Source: Tritrichomonas musculus
Lineage: Eukaryota; Parabasalia; Tritrichomonadida; Tritrichomonadidae
DNA: 64,000 bases
NCBI GenBank assembly: GCA_039105265.1
Contig: JAPFFF010000006.1
Span: 5,766,001 to 5,830,000, forward strand
Reading direction: 5' to 3'
Both the position numbers and the translations under genes were made by a program. Shown here in pieces: positions 42,160-53,559 of this stretch (the stretch's first letter is position 1; each line of letters opens with the position of its first letter). The notes under the pieces are model-generated. The model was not told the DNA's origin. It saw only the letters and a program-made list of their open reading frames with translations, and ran no database searches.

Positions 42160-44494
42160 AAATGGAAAGTTTTCATTCGGATAATACTCTTTATCCTAAT
42201 TTATAGTTACAGCCTCTATGCGATAAATCTATTCAAGACTTTAACAACGAAATAGAAAGTATCTACGAATTACCTTTCATATTATTTCCTTGTCCATATC
42301 AAGTAGATATAATATGATATTCAGATGATTGTTTTTTTCACCATTTAGGACTTTTTGATTGACTGCGCGATTAAATATAATGCGCATATTATTCAATTAC
42401 AGTTCAGAACTAAGAAACCCCAACATTAATAGATAGAGCATCCTCAATACACAACAAATCAGAATCTTTACAATGCACCATTGAAAAACTCAGCCAAAAA
42501 CTCACAGAAAATGCAAAAATGGAAGAAATTCAAACGGAAATTTCTAACTGCCAATTTCTTTCAAATTTCATTGAAAAATACAAAATAAAAAACATCAATC
42601 AAATCGATTGGATGTTTGTCATTATTGCTCAGTCGAATAACAATCGAAATGGTTTTTCATAAACCTTGCAATATTGTTTTTTTGAAGAAATAAGATTTAT
42701 GGACGATGGAACTTCGGACCTTCTTGAAACTGTAAGATGCGCTTTTAAAGGAGTTCCAGAAAAAATAGATTTCATAATGGAGGATGGTCATGAATTTATA
42801 TGATGAAGGATGAAACTTTTTGAAAATTGGATGAATCTAATTATTAGTATTATAATATATTTATCTTATTCTTTTCTTTTTTTAAATTAATATATACAAA
42901 TTTAGGGATTTATACTTTTGAAAAGAATCATTCTGAAGCTTTCAGAGAAACAATCGATTACAGCACATTCAATGAATTTTCAGATGAATCAAAACGTTTT
43001 ATCATTAATTCAATTCTAGAAGATATCGAAAATAAAGATGATAAAAAAGAAAAATATTTCAAGAATTCAAAAGGTCTGTTTCAACAAGTTTATCAAAAAA
43101 AAAAAAAAAATACTTTCTGACTTTTTGGCCTAATTTGGTATCAATTTTGATTATTCAATTGATGAATACAAATTTTCAGATGACATTATTGAAATTGATT
43201 TTAATATGATCTCAACACTTTTCAATCACCAATTACTAAATTCATCATCATTTATCAATGTTATTAATAAATTTGAAGGGTTGAAAATGGAGCTAACTTA
43301 TCCAAATTATATTTTTGATATCATATTTAAAACTCTTCAACAAATGAAAATAGATAAATATAATCATTTAACAGATATGAATATTTCGATTGTTTTCCCA
43401 GAGAATGATGATTTATTATTAAAAAATAATGCCAATTCCATTGTAATTGAAACATATTATGATGTTATTGGGCCAGAAGCAATCAAATGCTTTTCAAAAT
43501 GTTACAAAATTGAAATTTCAATTGTGACGAAATCAAGTGAATATTCATCATTAGTTATAATTTCAATCCCATCAGATATAAATACAATTGAAGAAGATTT
43601 TTTCAAAGGATATAAATCAATGACAAAATCACAATTCCAGATACGATTAAAACTATTGGTCAATCATCTTTTTTGAACTGTTCGAAACTCACAACGATCA
43701 ATATTCCAGAATCAATCCAAAACATCGAAACGTCAGCATTTTCAGGATGTTCATCTCTTACAAACATTACAATTCCACAAACAATCAAAACAATACCAAA
43801 CAAATTATTTTCAGGATGTTCATCTCTTACAAATATTACAATTCCACATTCAGTTGAATCGATTGGATCATATTCATTTTCAGGATGTAAATCAATCAAA
43901 GAAATAATAATTCAATCAAACGTTTCAAATATTGATGAATATGCTTTCAATGATTGTTCATCACTTGAAATAATTAATATTAATCCATATTTAACCAAGA
44001 ATCATCTCAAATCGTTCAATGGATGTATAAATCTTCATCATTTGATTTTATCATCAACGATTTCAGAAACGAAACAATACTCATATTCTGAATTTGAATA
44101 TTTAACAACGATCACAATTCCAGATACGAACAAAACTATTGGTCAATCATCTTTTTTGAACTGTTCGAAACTCACAACTATCAATATTCCAGAATCAATC
44201 CAAAACATCGAAACATCAGCATTTTCAGGATGTTCATCCCTTAGACATATTACTATTCAATCAAAGATTCAGGCTATTAAGCATTCAGCTTTTGAGAAAT
44301 GTATCTCCTTGAAAACCCGAACTCTTCCATCAAAAATCAATATAACAGACATATTTGCACCAAGCAGGAAACCTTACAAAACCAAAGTAATATTCAATGA
44401 TACCTTTTTTGCAAAAATAAATTTCAAAGTTTTATTTGCTCTTTTAATCATTTCAATAATAGTAATTTATTTATCTATTACAAAACTAATGTGA
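42160..44494 (+). pseudogene. Broken BspA-like surface protein gene
   Basis: A host gene split by several frame changes and stops. Coding traces run from about 42,162 (MESFHSDNTLYPN) through 42,480-42,800 (IEKLSQKLTENAKMEEIQ; WMFVIIAQSNNN), 42,905-43,120 and an open frame 43,206-43,676, into the LRR part at 43,673-44,494. A poly-A run near 43,100 probably caused one shift; another lies near 43,620-43,640, where ITIPDTIKTIGQSSFLNCSK is readable only in the new frame. The long non-LRR N-terminal part is unassigned. Confidence 0.7.
43673..44494 (+). CDS. BspA-like LRR segment with C-terminal membrane helix
   Basis: A 273-aa open frame within the broken gene above. Seen: about seven BspA/TpLRR units of about 23 residues (LTTINIPESIQNIETSAFSG; CSSLTNITIP), then a C-terminal transmembrane helix (VLFALLIISIIVIYLSITKL) with almost no tail. 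Known: BspA-like proteins of trichomonads are surface proteins and a subset carries such an anchor. Whether this segment is still expressed alone is doubtful. Confidence 0.6.
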   Translation: MNCSKLTTINIPESIQNIETSAFSGCSSLTNITIPQTIKTIPNKLFSGCSSLTNITIPHSVESIGSYSFSGCKSIKEIIIQSNVSNIDEYAFNDCSSLEIININPYLTKNHLKSFNGCINLHHLILSSTISETKQYSYSEFEYLTTITIPDTNKTIGQSSFLNCSKLTTINIPESIQNIETSAFSGCSSLRHITIQSKIQAIKHSAFEKCISLKTRTLPSKINITDIFAPSRKPYKTKVIFNDTFFAKINFKVLFALLIISIIVIYLSITKLM

Positions 44495-45183
44495 CTGTAT
44501 TTACAAATACAAATCATTGAAATTGATACGATTACACCAGAATTTGTATTGTTTCTTCAATTACACTTAATGATTGATTTCTAAATAAATAAAGACAAAT
44601 TTATACATTTTCTTTTCTTTAAAAAATTAATAAAAGTCTCTTTAATCCACATTCTTCGAAAAATTATTTTATAATAAAAGTCTCTTTTGGAATATAACTA
44701 CTATAGGCCGAATATTTAAGTAGTAAACAGTCGGTATATCGTTACTCTAAAGGCTCCTGCCATTGGATGGAATGAGGTACTAATTCAAAAAATGATATTA
44801 CCAAATTTATTTTTATACACATTTATGAATGTCAGTATTTTCATCAATTTATTGAATAGCTGCCAAAATATTTTTTTCTTCATTTTTAAATATGACACCG
44901 AGATTATTTTTATCTTTATGAGAATTTATAGATGTGCACTCTTCCATATAACAAATTGATTTTCTTTTAAAAAAGAATTTCTCAGGTATATTTTATGAAA
45001 TAACAATTAAATTTTTTTTCTTTTAAAAAAGTTCATTCCCCAAATGTTGCGGATACATGGCCAAAAATGGCCTTAAATGTTAGGGACAAAAGAGACCGAG
45101 GGACAATACAAAAAAAAAATGTAGTTTTCAGGATTACTCATCTGAAACATTTTTTTTTTAGTATTTTATTTTAATTTTTCATT
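44495..45183. other. Intergenic region 44.5-45.2 kb
   Basis: No gene seen. Contains a 15-bp direct repeat AATAAAAGTCTCTTT (near 44,626 and 44,674), a repeated TTTTCTTTTAAAAAAG (near 44,958 and 45,016) and a moderately GC-rich patch at about 45,040-45,100 with GGCCAAAAATGGCC. Possibly old repeat debris. Confidence 0.5.
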
Positions 45184-48100
45184 TTAAATTTCAAAACCAA
45201 AACCTTCATAAAATAATTTGGAAATATTAGGAATTTTTGGTTTTGAGACGGAATTTGAAATCATTTCCGAATCATATTCTATTATAATTGAGAGGAAAGG
45301 TTTCAAATTGTTTTGGTAAAGGAAATCAATATCTCGGTAATATTCATAATTAATTACAAAACATTCTGAATCAAGTAATTTTGAATTCAATATTGCTGTG
45401 TAAATTTCAAATGACAATTCTTTATTTCCATGCGATATACGTTCAATTTCTTCTTTTATGGCATACAAATCAAAGTTACACTTTTTAATTAAAGCTATAC
45501 ACAACAATTTTTTTGATGGTTGAAAACCATTTTCAAGTGAGCGCATCAACAATTCAATCGATTTGTCAATACTATCTTTGATTGGATCTTCATAAAAATA
45601 AAGATGAGCCAAATTATACATGCTTATTTTGTCATTTTTTTGACGAATTGCTTCTTTGAAATATTCAATTGATAAACCAAGGTTCTTGGCAACTTCATCT
45701 TTATAACCTTTCTTGAAGATAATGCCTAGATTGTTTTTGGCATATTGGTTATTAAATGATGATGCTTCTTTGTAGTAATGAATAGCTTTATTTATATCTC
45801 TTTTCATATATACACCTTTATGATTGAAATAACCAACATGAAAACTTGATGTAATGCAGCCATTTATCGCCGAAAGTGTAATCAAATATATTCCTTTTTT
45901 TATATATTCAGGAACAGTTTTATAATTAAAATAAATTGCTCCGAGGCTAAATTGCGCATATGAATTATTTTGATTTGCAGCAAGCGTATAATAATGGATT
46001 GCTTTATTTATATCTCTTGTAACATATTTTCCATCTTCATAAATAATTCCAAGATGCAAGTGCGCATCTGAATTATTTTGATTTGCAGCAAGTGTATAAT
46101 AATGGATTGCTTTATTTATATCTCTTGTAACATATTTTCCATTTAAATAAATTACCCCAAGATTAAATTGAGCATATGAATTATTTTGATTTGCAGCAAG
46201 TGTAAAATAATGGATTGCTTTATTTATATCTCTTGTAATATATTTTCCATTTAAATAAATTACCCCAAGATTAAATTGAGCATATGAATTATTTTGATTT
46301 GCAGCAAGTGTATTATAATGGATTGCTTTATTTATATCTCTTGTAACATGTTCCCCCTTGGAATAAATAAATCCAAGATTAAATTGAGCATTTGAATGAT
46401 TTTGATTTGCAGCAAGTGTATAATAATGGATTGCTTTATTTATATCTCTTGTAACATGTTCCCCCTTGGAATAAATAAATCCAAGATTAAATTGAGCATA
46501 TGAATGATTTTGACTTGCAGCAAGTGTATAATAATGAATTGCTTTATTTATATCTCTTGTAACATGTTCCCCCTTGGAATAAATAAATCCAAGATTAAAT
46601 TGAGCATATGAATGATTTTGACTTGCAGCAAGTGTATAATAATGAATTGCTTTATTTATATCTCTTGTAACATGTTTTCCATTTAAATAAATAAATCCAA
46701 GATTAAATTGCGCATATGAATTATTTTGATTTGCAGCAAGCGTATAATAATGAATTGCTTTATTTATATCTCTTGTAACATATTTTCCATCTTCATAAAT
46801 AATTCCAAGATGCAAGTGCGCATCTGAATTATTTTGATTTGCAGCAAGCGTATAATAATGAATTGCTTTATTTATATCTCTTGTAACATATTTTCCATTT
46901 AAATAAATAAATCCAAGATTAAATTGCGCATCTGAATTATTTTGATTTGCAGCAAGCGTATAATAATGAATTACTTTATTTATATCTCTTGTAACATGTT
47001 TTCCATTTAAATAAATAAATCCAAGATTAAATTGCGCATCTGAATGATTTTGATTTGAAGCAAGCGTATAATAACGAATTGCTTTATTTATATCTCTTGT
47101 AACATGTTTTCCATCTAAATAAATAAATCCAAGATTAAATTGCGCATCTGAATGATTTTGATTTGCAGCAAGCGTATAATAATGGATTGCTTTATTTATA
47201 TCTCTTGTAACATGTTCCCCCTCGGAATAAATAAATCCAAGATTAAATTGAGCATATGAATGATTTTGATTTGCAGCAAGTGTATAATAATGAATTGCTT
47301 TATTTATATCTCTTGTAACATGTTTTCCATCGAAATAGATTACTCCGAGAATAAATTGTGCATCTGAATCATTTTGATTTGCAGCAAGCGTATAATAATG
47401 GATTGCTTTATTTATATCTCTTGTAACATGTTTTCCATCTAAATAAATAAATCCAAGATTAAATTGAGCATATGAATGATTTTGATTTGCAGCAAGCGTA
47501 TAATAATGGATTGCTTTATTTATATCTCTTGTAACATGTTTTCCATCTAAATAAATAAATCCAAGATTAAATTGTGCATCTGAATGATTTTGATTTGCAG
47601 CAAGCGTATAATAATGGATTGCTTTATTTATATCTCTTGTAACATGTTCCCCCTTGGAATAAATAAATCCAAGATTAAATTGAGCATATGAATGATTTTG
47701 ACTTGCAGCAAGTGTATAATAATGAATTGCTTTATTTATATCTCTTGTAACATGTTTTCCATCGAAATAGATTACTCCGAGAATAAATTGTGCATCTGAA
47801 TCATTTTGATTTGCAGCAAGCGTATAATAATGGATTGCTTTATTTATATCTCTTGTAACATGTTTTCCATCGAAATAGATTACTCCGAGAGTAAATTGTG
47901 CATCTGAATCATTTTGATTTGCAGCAAGTGTAAAATAAAAAATTGCTTTATTTATATCTTGTGGTATTAATTGTACTCTCCTTAGATATTTTCCTGAGCA
48001 AGTATATTCAGTTTTGTTATGCGCTTCTTTACATAAAGCATGACCATTAAGATAAAAAAACGCAAGCCTGAATTGTGTATTTGCATTCTGATACTCAGCA

Positions 48101-49497
48101 ATCATAAATAGATAAAAAGTGGAAATATCACTTTCATAATTAATTTCAGTAAGAATATTGTCAATCATAAATACAACAAAGAAAAATTCAATATGAAATG
48201 CTTTAATTAATTGCGAAAGGCTCGGTCGTTCGTTTTCTTTTGAACTAATGCATTTCGAAAACATTTGTTGAATATTAATAAGTTCTTGGGAATTATTTTT
48301 TAAAAGGATAAATAGGATAACTTTCCCAAGCGAATAAATGTCTGACTTATACGTGAATGATTCTCCATTTAAAATTTCTGGTGCAATGTATCCATCACAA
48401 AAATTGTCTGTCATATTCTGATTTGATATGAGTGACGAACTTTTGATCATTCGATTAAAGTCAATAAGATAAACTGTATAATTTTTATCAACAATTACAT
48501 TATTTGGCTTCAAGTCTCGATAAACAAAACCATTATGATGAAGATATGAAAGAATTATCATGATTTCAAATATGATTTTCATTATGTTTTTGTTCGATTC
48601 TTTTTCAAAATCAATTTCGTTTAATGTTCTTCCTTCTAAATATTCAATAAATAAACAATTGTATGATAAATACTTTGTCGTGCCAAAATATCTGGGATGA
48701 AGAGGATGCTTAATGCTGAGATAATTTTCATGCTCTCGTTGAAACAATTTCTCTTCTTCTAAAGTTTTCACAAACATTTTCATTAAGCAAATTTCTTCTT
48801 TTTCAATCAAATATGCCAAATAAATTGATGATGAACTACCTCGATTATAAAGATTGAGCTCAATGAATTCATCACTCATCAGCTCTTTATCTTCAACACC
48901 ACTTTTTAAATAATCATCAAAATGAATATTTCGGTCATATTTCGAATTCAAAAAGCCAATTTTAATCATAAAAAAAGAGACACTTTTTGATATGAGGTTC
49001 CACGCGAATTTGATGGTCTTGATTGCTTCAGAAGTAACATTTGAAAAATCAAGCTCATATTTAGTTAAAAAAGAAGAGGTTAATTTTTCAATGAGTAAAC
49101 GATCATTTTCTTCTGAAAAATGAAAATGAATTCTTTGATTTCCTGATTGTTCAATTTTCTTTTTGACATTCCCTGATGTACAATAGATAGTTGATTCAGG
49201 ATTTATCTCAAAAAATGAAAAAAGTAATGAAAAGTCTGTTGATGGAATTAATAACAAAGTATAATCAAAACAAACAATAAAAAAATTAGGTATATTGCAT
49301 TCATTCTGTGAATTAATATGGTCACCGATGACAACAATATTATATTTATTTGTTATTCGAAGATTTTGTATTGATGTTTGATAATCTTCTGAAATTAATA
49401 GAAATTTAAATTTTTGAATAATTTTATTTAAGAAGGGATTGCTAATATGGAATAATTTTTGGTCAAAAATGTTCTGAATCTCTTGAAAATTCATCAA
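45184..49497 (-). CDS. Protein kinase with long Sel1-repeat array
   Basis: A 1437-aa host protein. Seen: unassigned N-terminus (1-210); kinase domain about 215-440 with YRDLKPNN (near 322), VYLIDFN where DFG is expected (near 344) and YIAPEI (near 369); then Sel1 repeats from about 510 to 1300, some 19 of them nearly identical 36-mers built on NKAIHYYTLAANQN and AQFNLGFIY, followed by degenerate ones. Known: kinase-Sel1 fusions are expanded in trichomonads; Sel1 repeats bind proteins. The DFN in place of DFG may lower or change activity. Confidence 0.85.
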   Translation of the reverse strand: MMNFQEIQNIFDQKLFHISNPFLNKIIQKFKFLLISEDYQTSIQNLRITNKYNIVVIGDHINSQNECNIPNFFIVCFDYTLLLIPSTDFSLLFSFFEINPESTIYCTSGNVKKKIEQSGNQRIHFHFSEENDRLLIEKLTSSFLTKYELDFSNVTSEAIKTIKFAWNLISKSVSFFMIKIGFLNSKYDRNIHFDDYLKSGVEDKELMSDEFIELNLYNRGSSSSIYLAYLIEKEEICLMKMFVKTLEEEKLFQREHENYLSIKHPLHPRYFGTTKYLSYNCLFIEYLEGRTLNEIDFEKESNKNIMKIIFEIMIILSYLHHNGFVYRDLKPNNVIVDKNYTVYLIDFNRMIKSSSLISNQNMTDNFCDGYIAPEILNGESFTYKSDIYSLGKVILFILLKNNSQELINIQQMFSKCISSKENERPSLSQLIKAFHIEFFFVVFMIDNILTEINYESDISTFYLFMIAEYQNANTQFRLAFFYLNGHALCKEAHNKTEYTCSGKYLRRVQLIPQDINKAIFYFTLAANQNDSDAQFTLGVIYFDGKHVTRDINKAIHYYTLAANQNDSDAQFILGVIYFDGKHVTRDINKAIHYYTLAASQNHSYAQFNLGFIYSKGEHVTRDINKAIHYYTLAANQNHSDAQFNLGFIYLDGKHVTRDINKAIHYYTLAANQNHSYAQFNLGFIYLDGKHVTRDINKAIHYYTLAANQNDSDAQFILGVIYFDGKHVTRDINKAIHYYTLAANQNHSYAQFNLGFIYSEGEHVTRDINKAIHYYTLAANQNHSDAQFNLGFIYLDGKHVTRDINKAIRYYTLASNQNHSDAQFNLGFIYLNGKHVTRDINKVIHYYTLAANQNNSDAQFNLGFIYLNGKYVTRDINKAIHYYTLAANQNNSDAHLHLGIIYEDGKYVTRDINKAIHYYTLAANQNNSYAQFNLGFIYLNGKHVTRDINKAIHYYTLAASQNHSYAQFNLGFIYSKGEHVTRDINKAIHYYTLAASQNHSYAQFNLGFIYSKGEHVTRDINKAIHYYTLAANQNHSNAQFNLGFIYSKGEHVTRDINKAIHYNTLAANQNNSYAQFNLGVIYLNGKYITRDINKAIHYFTLAANQNNSYAQFNLGVIYLNGKYVTRDINKAIHYYTLAANQNNSDAHLHLGIIYEDGKYVTRDINKAIHYYTLAANQNNSYAQFSLGAIYFNYKTVPEYIKKGIYLITLSAINGCITSSFHVGYFNHKGVYMKRDINKAIHYYKEASSFNNQYAKNNLGIIFKKGYKDEVAKNLGLSIEYFKEAIRQKNDKISMYNLAHLYFYEDPIKDSIDKSIELLMRSLENGFQPSKKLLCIALIKKCNFDLYAIKEEIERISHGNKELSFEIYTAILNSKLLDSECFVINYEYYRDIDFLYQNNLKPFLSIIIEYDSEMISNSVSKPKIPNISKLFYEGFGFEI
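45920..47970. repeat. 108-bp tandem repeat array (Sel1 units)
   Basis: About 19 direct repeats of 108 bp, nearly identical at DNA level; each contains TTGCTTTATTTATATCTCTT and codes one 36-residue Sel1 unit. Variants (for example the CCCCCTTGGAATAAATAAAT type and the CATCGAAATAGATTACTCCG type) recur in blocks, showing duplication of several units at once. Confidence 0.95.
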
Positions 49498-49830
49498 CGA
49501 AAATTTATGATTTTTGCTTTCAATTAAATGTAACCATTTTTTCTTTAATCATGCAGATTTAGCCAATAGGATGGCTCTGAGAAACCAATTTTGGTATTCA
49601 AAAAGTTTTAATTTGAATTAAAAATGGTTATCTCAGAACCACTCTATTCAAATATAGATTACAACTAATATGATAATATATCCAAAAAGATAATCATAAA
49701 AATGATAATATAGTTGAAAGACTGGATTATTATGATGAATTGCAATAAAAAGATTTTAAAGAACTTACCTTTGAGGAAGATTGGTGAAAATCACTTTGAA
49801 ACTTATAATACAAATACTAAATCACTATAT
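49498..49830. other. Intergenic region with a 72-nt hairpin
   Basis: No gene seen. An inverted repeat at about 49,571-49,642 pairs ATGGCTCTGAGAAACCAATT with AAAAATGGTTATCTCAGAAC across a short AT-rich loop. It could be a tiny foldback element or a transcript-end structure of the neighbouring genes. Confidence 0.6.
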
Positions 49831-50826
49831 TTTAAATACCGACATCACAATTCAGAGAGAAATTAGAAACCGCAACTGAGAATGAAGAAGAGAAAAGCGT
49901 AAAAGAAGAAGCAATAATAGAAATGACCAAAAAATACACATTTGGCTTTACAGGCAGTGACAACGATATGCTTTTTCGAGGAATTGAAGTTGAATTAAAC
50001 ACATCAATGAATTCTGAACAATGCATCAACAAACTTTTTCAAAGTATTGAACAAATAATTGATATAAAAGGCAAGCAAATGATTGTTTATTTGGCAGGTG
50101 GAATTCCATTCATTTCTGGCACATTTGGTAGTTATTATTTATGGAGCGATTACACGTAAAATTCCTAATGAATATTTAAACGTTCGCTTTTCATATTTTA
50201 TAGTTTTAACAGATTTGAATCAACGATTACTTATTTCTCCTTTTTGTGATTCAACTGATGATGGTTTATCTGTCATGGCATGCTTATTTGAGTATCTAAA
50301 TTGTAATGGAATGTATTCAAATCTTTTTCTGTTGAAAGGTGCATCTTTGATAAATTTCGCTCCATTCATAACTTCATTGTATAAAGTCCTCTCAAGGAAT
50401 AAAATGTTTGAAATAAGTCGTTTATTTGGAAGAGATATACTTGCTATTTTTTCAACACTTTTTACATTTTTCAGAAACATTTTGCCTTCTTCAATTAATG
50501 ATGAAAATGTTTACGAATACGGGCTTCGAATTTACAATTCAATTGCAAATGCAGATATTCCAGAAAACGAGCTTCCAATAATTCCTATTGATTCAAAGAC
50601 ATATGATTTTTTTTTATATTTTAAGCTTGGAAAATATAATTATTTTTGGAAAGGTGATGTTGATAAGTTTTTTGCGCATTATGGCTTTAATCCAACAGAA
50701 TCTGAAATTGAAAATGCTTATAAACTTTATGATAATTTTACACCAAAAGAAACAAATACATTCAATGATTTACATACATGCTTTATTATTAAATATAGAA
50801 TAGATGAAAAAAGAATTGGCAGATGA
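49831..50826 (+). pseudogene. Broken host gene of unknown family
   Basis: Two overlapping plus-strand frames, 49,923-50,159 (MTKKYTFGFTGSDNDMLFRG; QMIVYLAGGIPFISGTFGSY) and 50,083-50,826 (ITRKIPNEYLNVRFSYFIVL; CDSTDDGLSVMACLFEYLNC), read as one protein if a single frame change near 50,140 is allowed. Upstream sequence from about 49,845 also looks coding (acidic, Glu-rich). The family is not recognised. The C-terminal part looks helical and globular and ends DEKRIGR. Confidence 0.55.
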
Positions 50827-51119
50827 ATTTTGCCTGATTTTCTGTAAACATGAAATTTATTATGAGGAGTATAATATATCATATTTTTATCAAAATTTAA
50901 TCCTTCAATTTTGAGAAATTGATACTCCAATTAATAATCTGATTTTGGTATATATTCAGATATTCAGGATATAAATATATTTTTAAATAAATATGCTAAA
51001 TTGATGATAAAATGAATTCAGTAAATATTAATTTTTTTATATTCAGGTTTAGATATTTTAAAATTTAAAAATTTTTTCTATTATTGGTAAATAAAATATA
51101 AATATCTAATTTTATTTTC
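50827..51119. other. Intergenic AT-rich spacer
   Basis: No gene or clear repeat seen between the broken gene and the TIR element. Confidence 0.6.
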
Positions 51120-52422
51120 CACCCGGTCTTGAAATATTTTTTATTTGTATAACATAATTTCTAAAATATTTAAAAAAATATTTATTGATCATAATAAGAA
51201 ATATTCACATAAAAAACATGGAAAAAATAAGAAATATTTTTATTTTGACGATTAAAAAAACTTCAATTTTTTTTTCTTATATAGAAAAAATTGATTAGTA
51301 TTGAAATTAACAATTTTTTAAAAATTTTGTTTTTTTCATTTTTGAACTTTTTTCAAAAGAATTTCTTAAAAATATTTAACTTAATTGGAGAAATTCATTA
51401 ATGTTTATTAATTGCAGAAATAAAAAATGCTACATCTGAAATAATTACAAACATCTAAAATGATATCAACCTTTGACAATTTGAAAAATTTGATTCTATC
51501 TATTATTTTCAATTATCATGTATGAACATAAAAAATTCTGAATTTTCGAAACAATATCTTGAAGTATAAATTTTTATATAATTTAATTCTTTATTTCCTT
51601 TTTTATAAAAGGCCAATCTATTTTGAAGAAATACATTACATTATTTTTCATATGTTTTCTTCATTTCTACTTTTTTATTCATCAATCAAAAAAACTTATG
51701 ATTTTTTCATTATTTATTATTAACAGAAATAAGAGAAATAATTTCACAAAAAGTTATAATAATAATATAAAAAGAATTCAAAATTTTTAAAGTATACATA
51801 ATTTTTGAAATCAAAATAAAATAATATTTTCTCAAAATTCAAGGATAAAAAATTATTATTTTTCTGATTATAAGATATTTAATTTAATCGTTATTATCAT
51901 ATTTTCCTAAAAAAGAAATTTGATCTGCCAAAATTTTTTTATTTGGGTTTAAAGTTTTTAACGTATGGTTATTTCTCATATTAACGTACTTTTAAACATT
52001 TTTATTTTTTATCTCGAACAAAAAAACATTAAATAAAGATTAAAAAGTGTTTATAGATATTAAATACAATATTATATATAATTAATCAATAAATATAAGT
52101 AATTATTTGATTATATCTCAGAATTAGGAATAATTAATTTTTTAATCTTAAACCATCTATTTCTTTTATAAACTTTCAATCCGTTAATTTATTGATATAA
52201 AATTGTATCTGATAAATAATATTTATTCATATTTTGATTAAAGTTTCAATTATTCGTATCGTTTCAGTTCATTTTTGAAACTTTTGGCGGCAAAAATGAA
52301 AATTTCAATGAAATTAAAAAAATTTTTTTTTGATTTTATGATTAAAATAATTTATCATAATTAAAAAATTAAAACAAGCTTTTAAAGTACCACGTATTCT
52401 AAAAATATCCCAAGACCGGGTG
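51120..52422. mobile_element. Non-autonomous element with CACCCGGTCTTG termini
   Basis: Seen: CACCCGGTCTTGAAATATTT at 51,120 and, inverted, CACCCGGTCTTGGGATATTT ending at 52,422; 18 of 20 positions match and the CCCGG core stands out in very AT-rich DNA. The 1.3 kb between has no ORF. Flanks do not show an obvious target duplication. Superfamily unknown. Confidence 0.65.
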
Positions 52423-52791
52423 AGATGTATAATTTTTTTTCTCTTATCACATTCTCTAAAAATTTCAATGTTTTTCAGTTTTGATATATATTACTTATTT
52501 AAATATCAATATTATTATTTGCCCAAATATATAACATGAATTTAATTATAAAAAATAAAATAAAAGTTATGCAAATAGCTTATATCATGAAATCTAGATA
52601 ATAATTTTTGAATATTGTCACCTCATTTTTTCGATAAATATTAGAGATACACACACTCTATTTGCATATAATAATTCTCCTCATTTATATCTATATAGAT
52701 ATATAAAAATTATTAATTAAAAATTAATATTTATTGTTTTCATCTATTCTTTAAATATGAGAATCACCAATGTCTAAACACAAACTATCAA
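52423..52791. other. Intergenic AT-rich spacer
   Basis: No gene seen; AT-rich with short homopolymer runs. Confidence 0.5.
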
Positions 52792-53544
52792 ATGAAAAAT
52801 GGATTTAAGGATTCTATTACAATTTATGATCCATTTTATGGTTTGAATCATGTTGATCCAATTTATTTCAATCATTGTTTAGGTTATACTAAAGATGAAG
52901 ATCAAAATATAATTGATTCAAATAAACTTAATCAAATTGTGGTGATTAATTTTGATGAATCAGAAGCAATTGTAAGAGATTCATCAAATAATATAGATAA
53001 AAAATTAACTCTTTTCTGAGCATTGATATATTTAATGATATATTATTTGTTAATCATATTTCTTCTTTGCAATGTAATGTATTTTTCAATGACAAATTTA
53101 GATTGGGGAGATTGTTTTCTGCATTTGAATATGATTTCTCAAAGATCAGTTTTAGATTTTTTAAACCAGAATCAAAAGCTAGATTATGGGATTCGATTGC
53201 ATTTAGTTGTAATGAAATTTACCTGTTTAGAAAGGATATAGATGGGAATGAGATATATAATAATGCAACTTCGAGAATTATTGTTTTTACAAGTGGAGAA
53301 GATTTTGGATCCTTAATAAAACTTGAAAAATTGATAAAAGAATTTGAAAGAAATTAAATTATTGTTGATTCTTTTGTTTTGAATCTACAATCAGATGAAC
53401 AATTAATTCAATTTGTGCTGTTTGTCATGTAACTGGCGGTTTTGCTTTCAATCCAAAAAATGTCTCAGAATTTTTGGCCATTTTAGAAAACAACTCATTT
53501 AATGATATAAATGAACGTGAAAAAATGATAGAAAAAACAAAATA
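52792..53544 (+). pseudogene. Broken vWA-like domain gene
   Basis: Plus-strand coding traces in three pieces: 52,792-53,019 (ITIYDPFYGLNHVDPIYFNH), about 53,025-53,357 (SIDIFNDILFVNHISSLQCN; RIIVFTSGEDFGSLIKLEKL) and about 53,360-53,544 (CAVCHVTGGFAFNPKNVSEF). The RII-FTSGED strand, a VDSFVLN strand and the CHVTGGFAF motif fit the second half of a von Willebrand A fold. At least one frame change near 53,020, a stop at 53,355-53,357 and a further frame change after it break the gene. Family inferred. Confidence 0.5.
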
Positions 53545-53559
53545 ATTTAAATGAACGTG

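Noticed and set aside
44690-44790. Possible tRNA-like stretch in the 44.5-45.2 kb gap
   Set aside because: No clover-leaf or B-box could be fitted; no tRNA gene was found anywhere in the window by eye.
45920-47970. Regularly spaced repeats that could be taken for a CRISPR array
   Set aside because: No unique spacers: the whole 108-bp unit repeats and encodes Sel1 repeats.
53023-53241. 72-aa plus-strand frame at 53.0 kb
   Set aside because: Out of frame with the vWA-like trace, which has the better protein composition.
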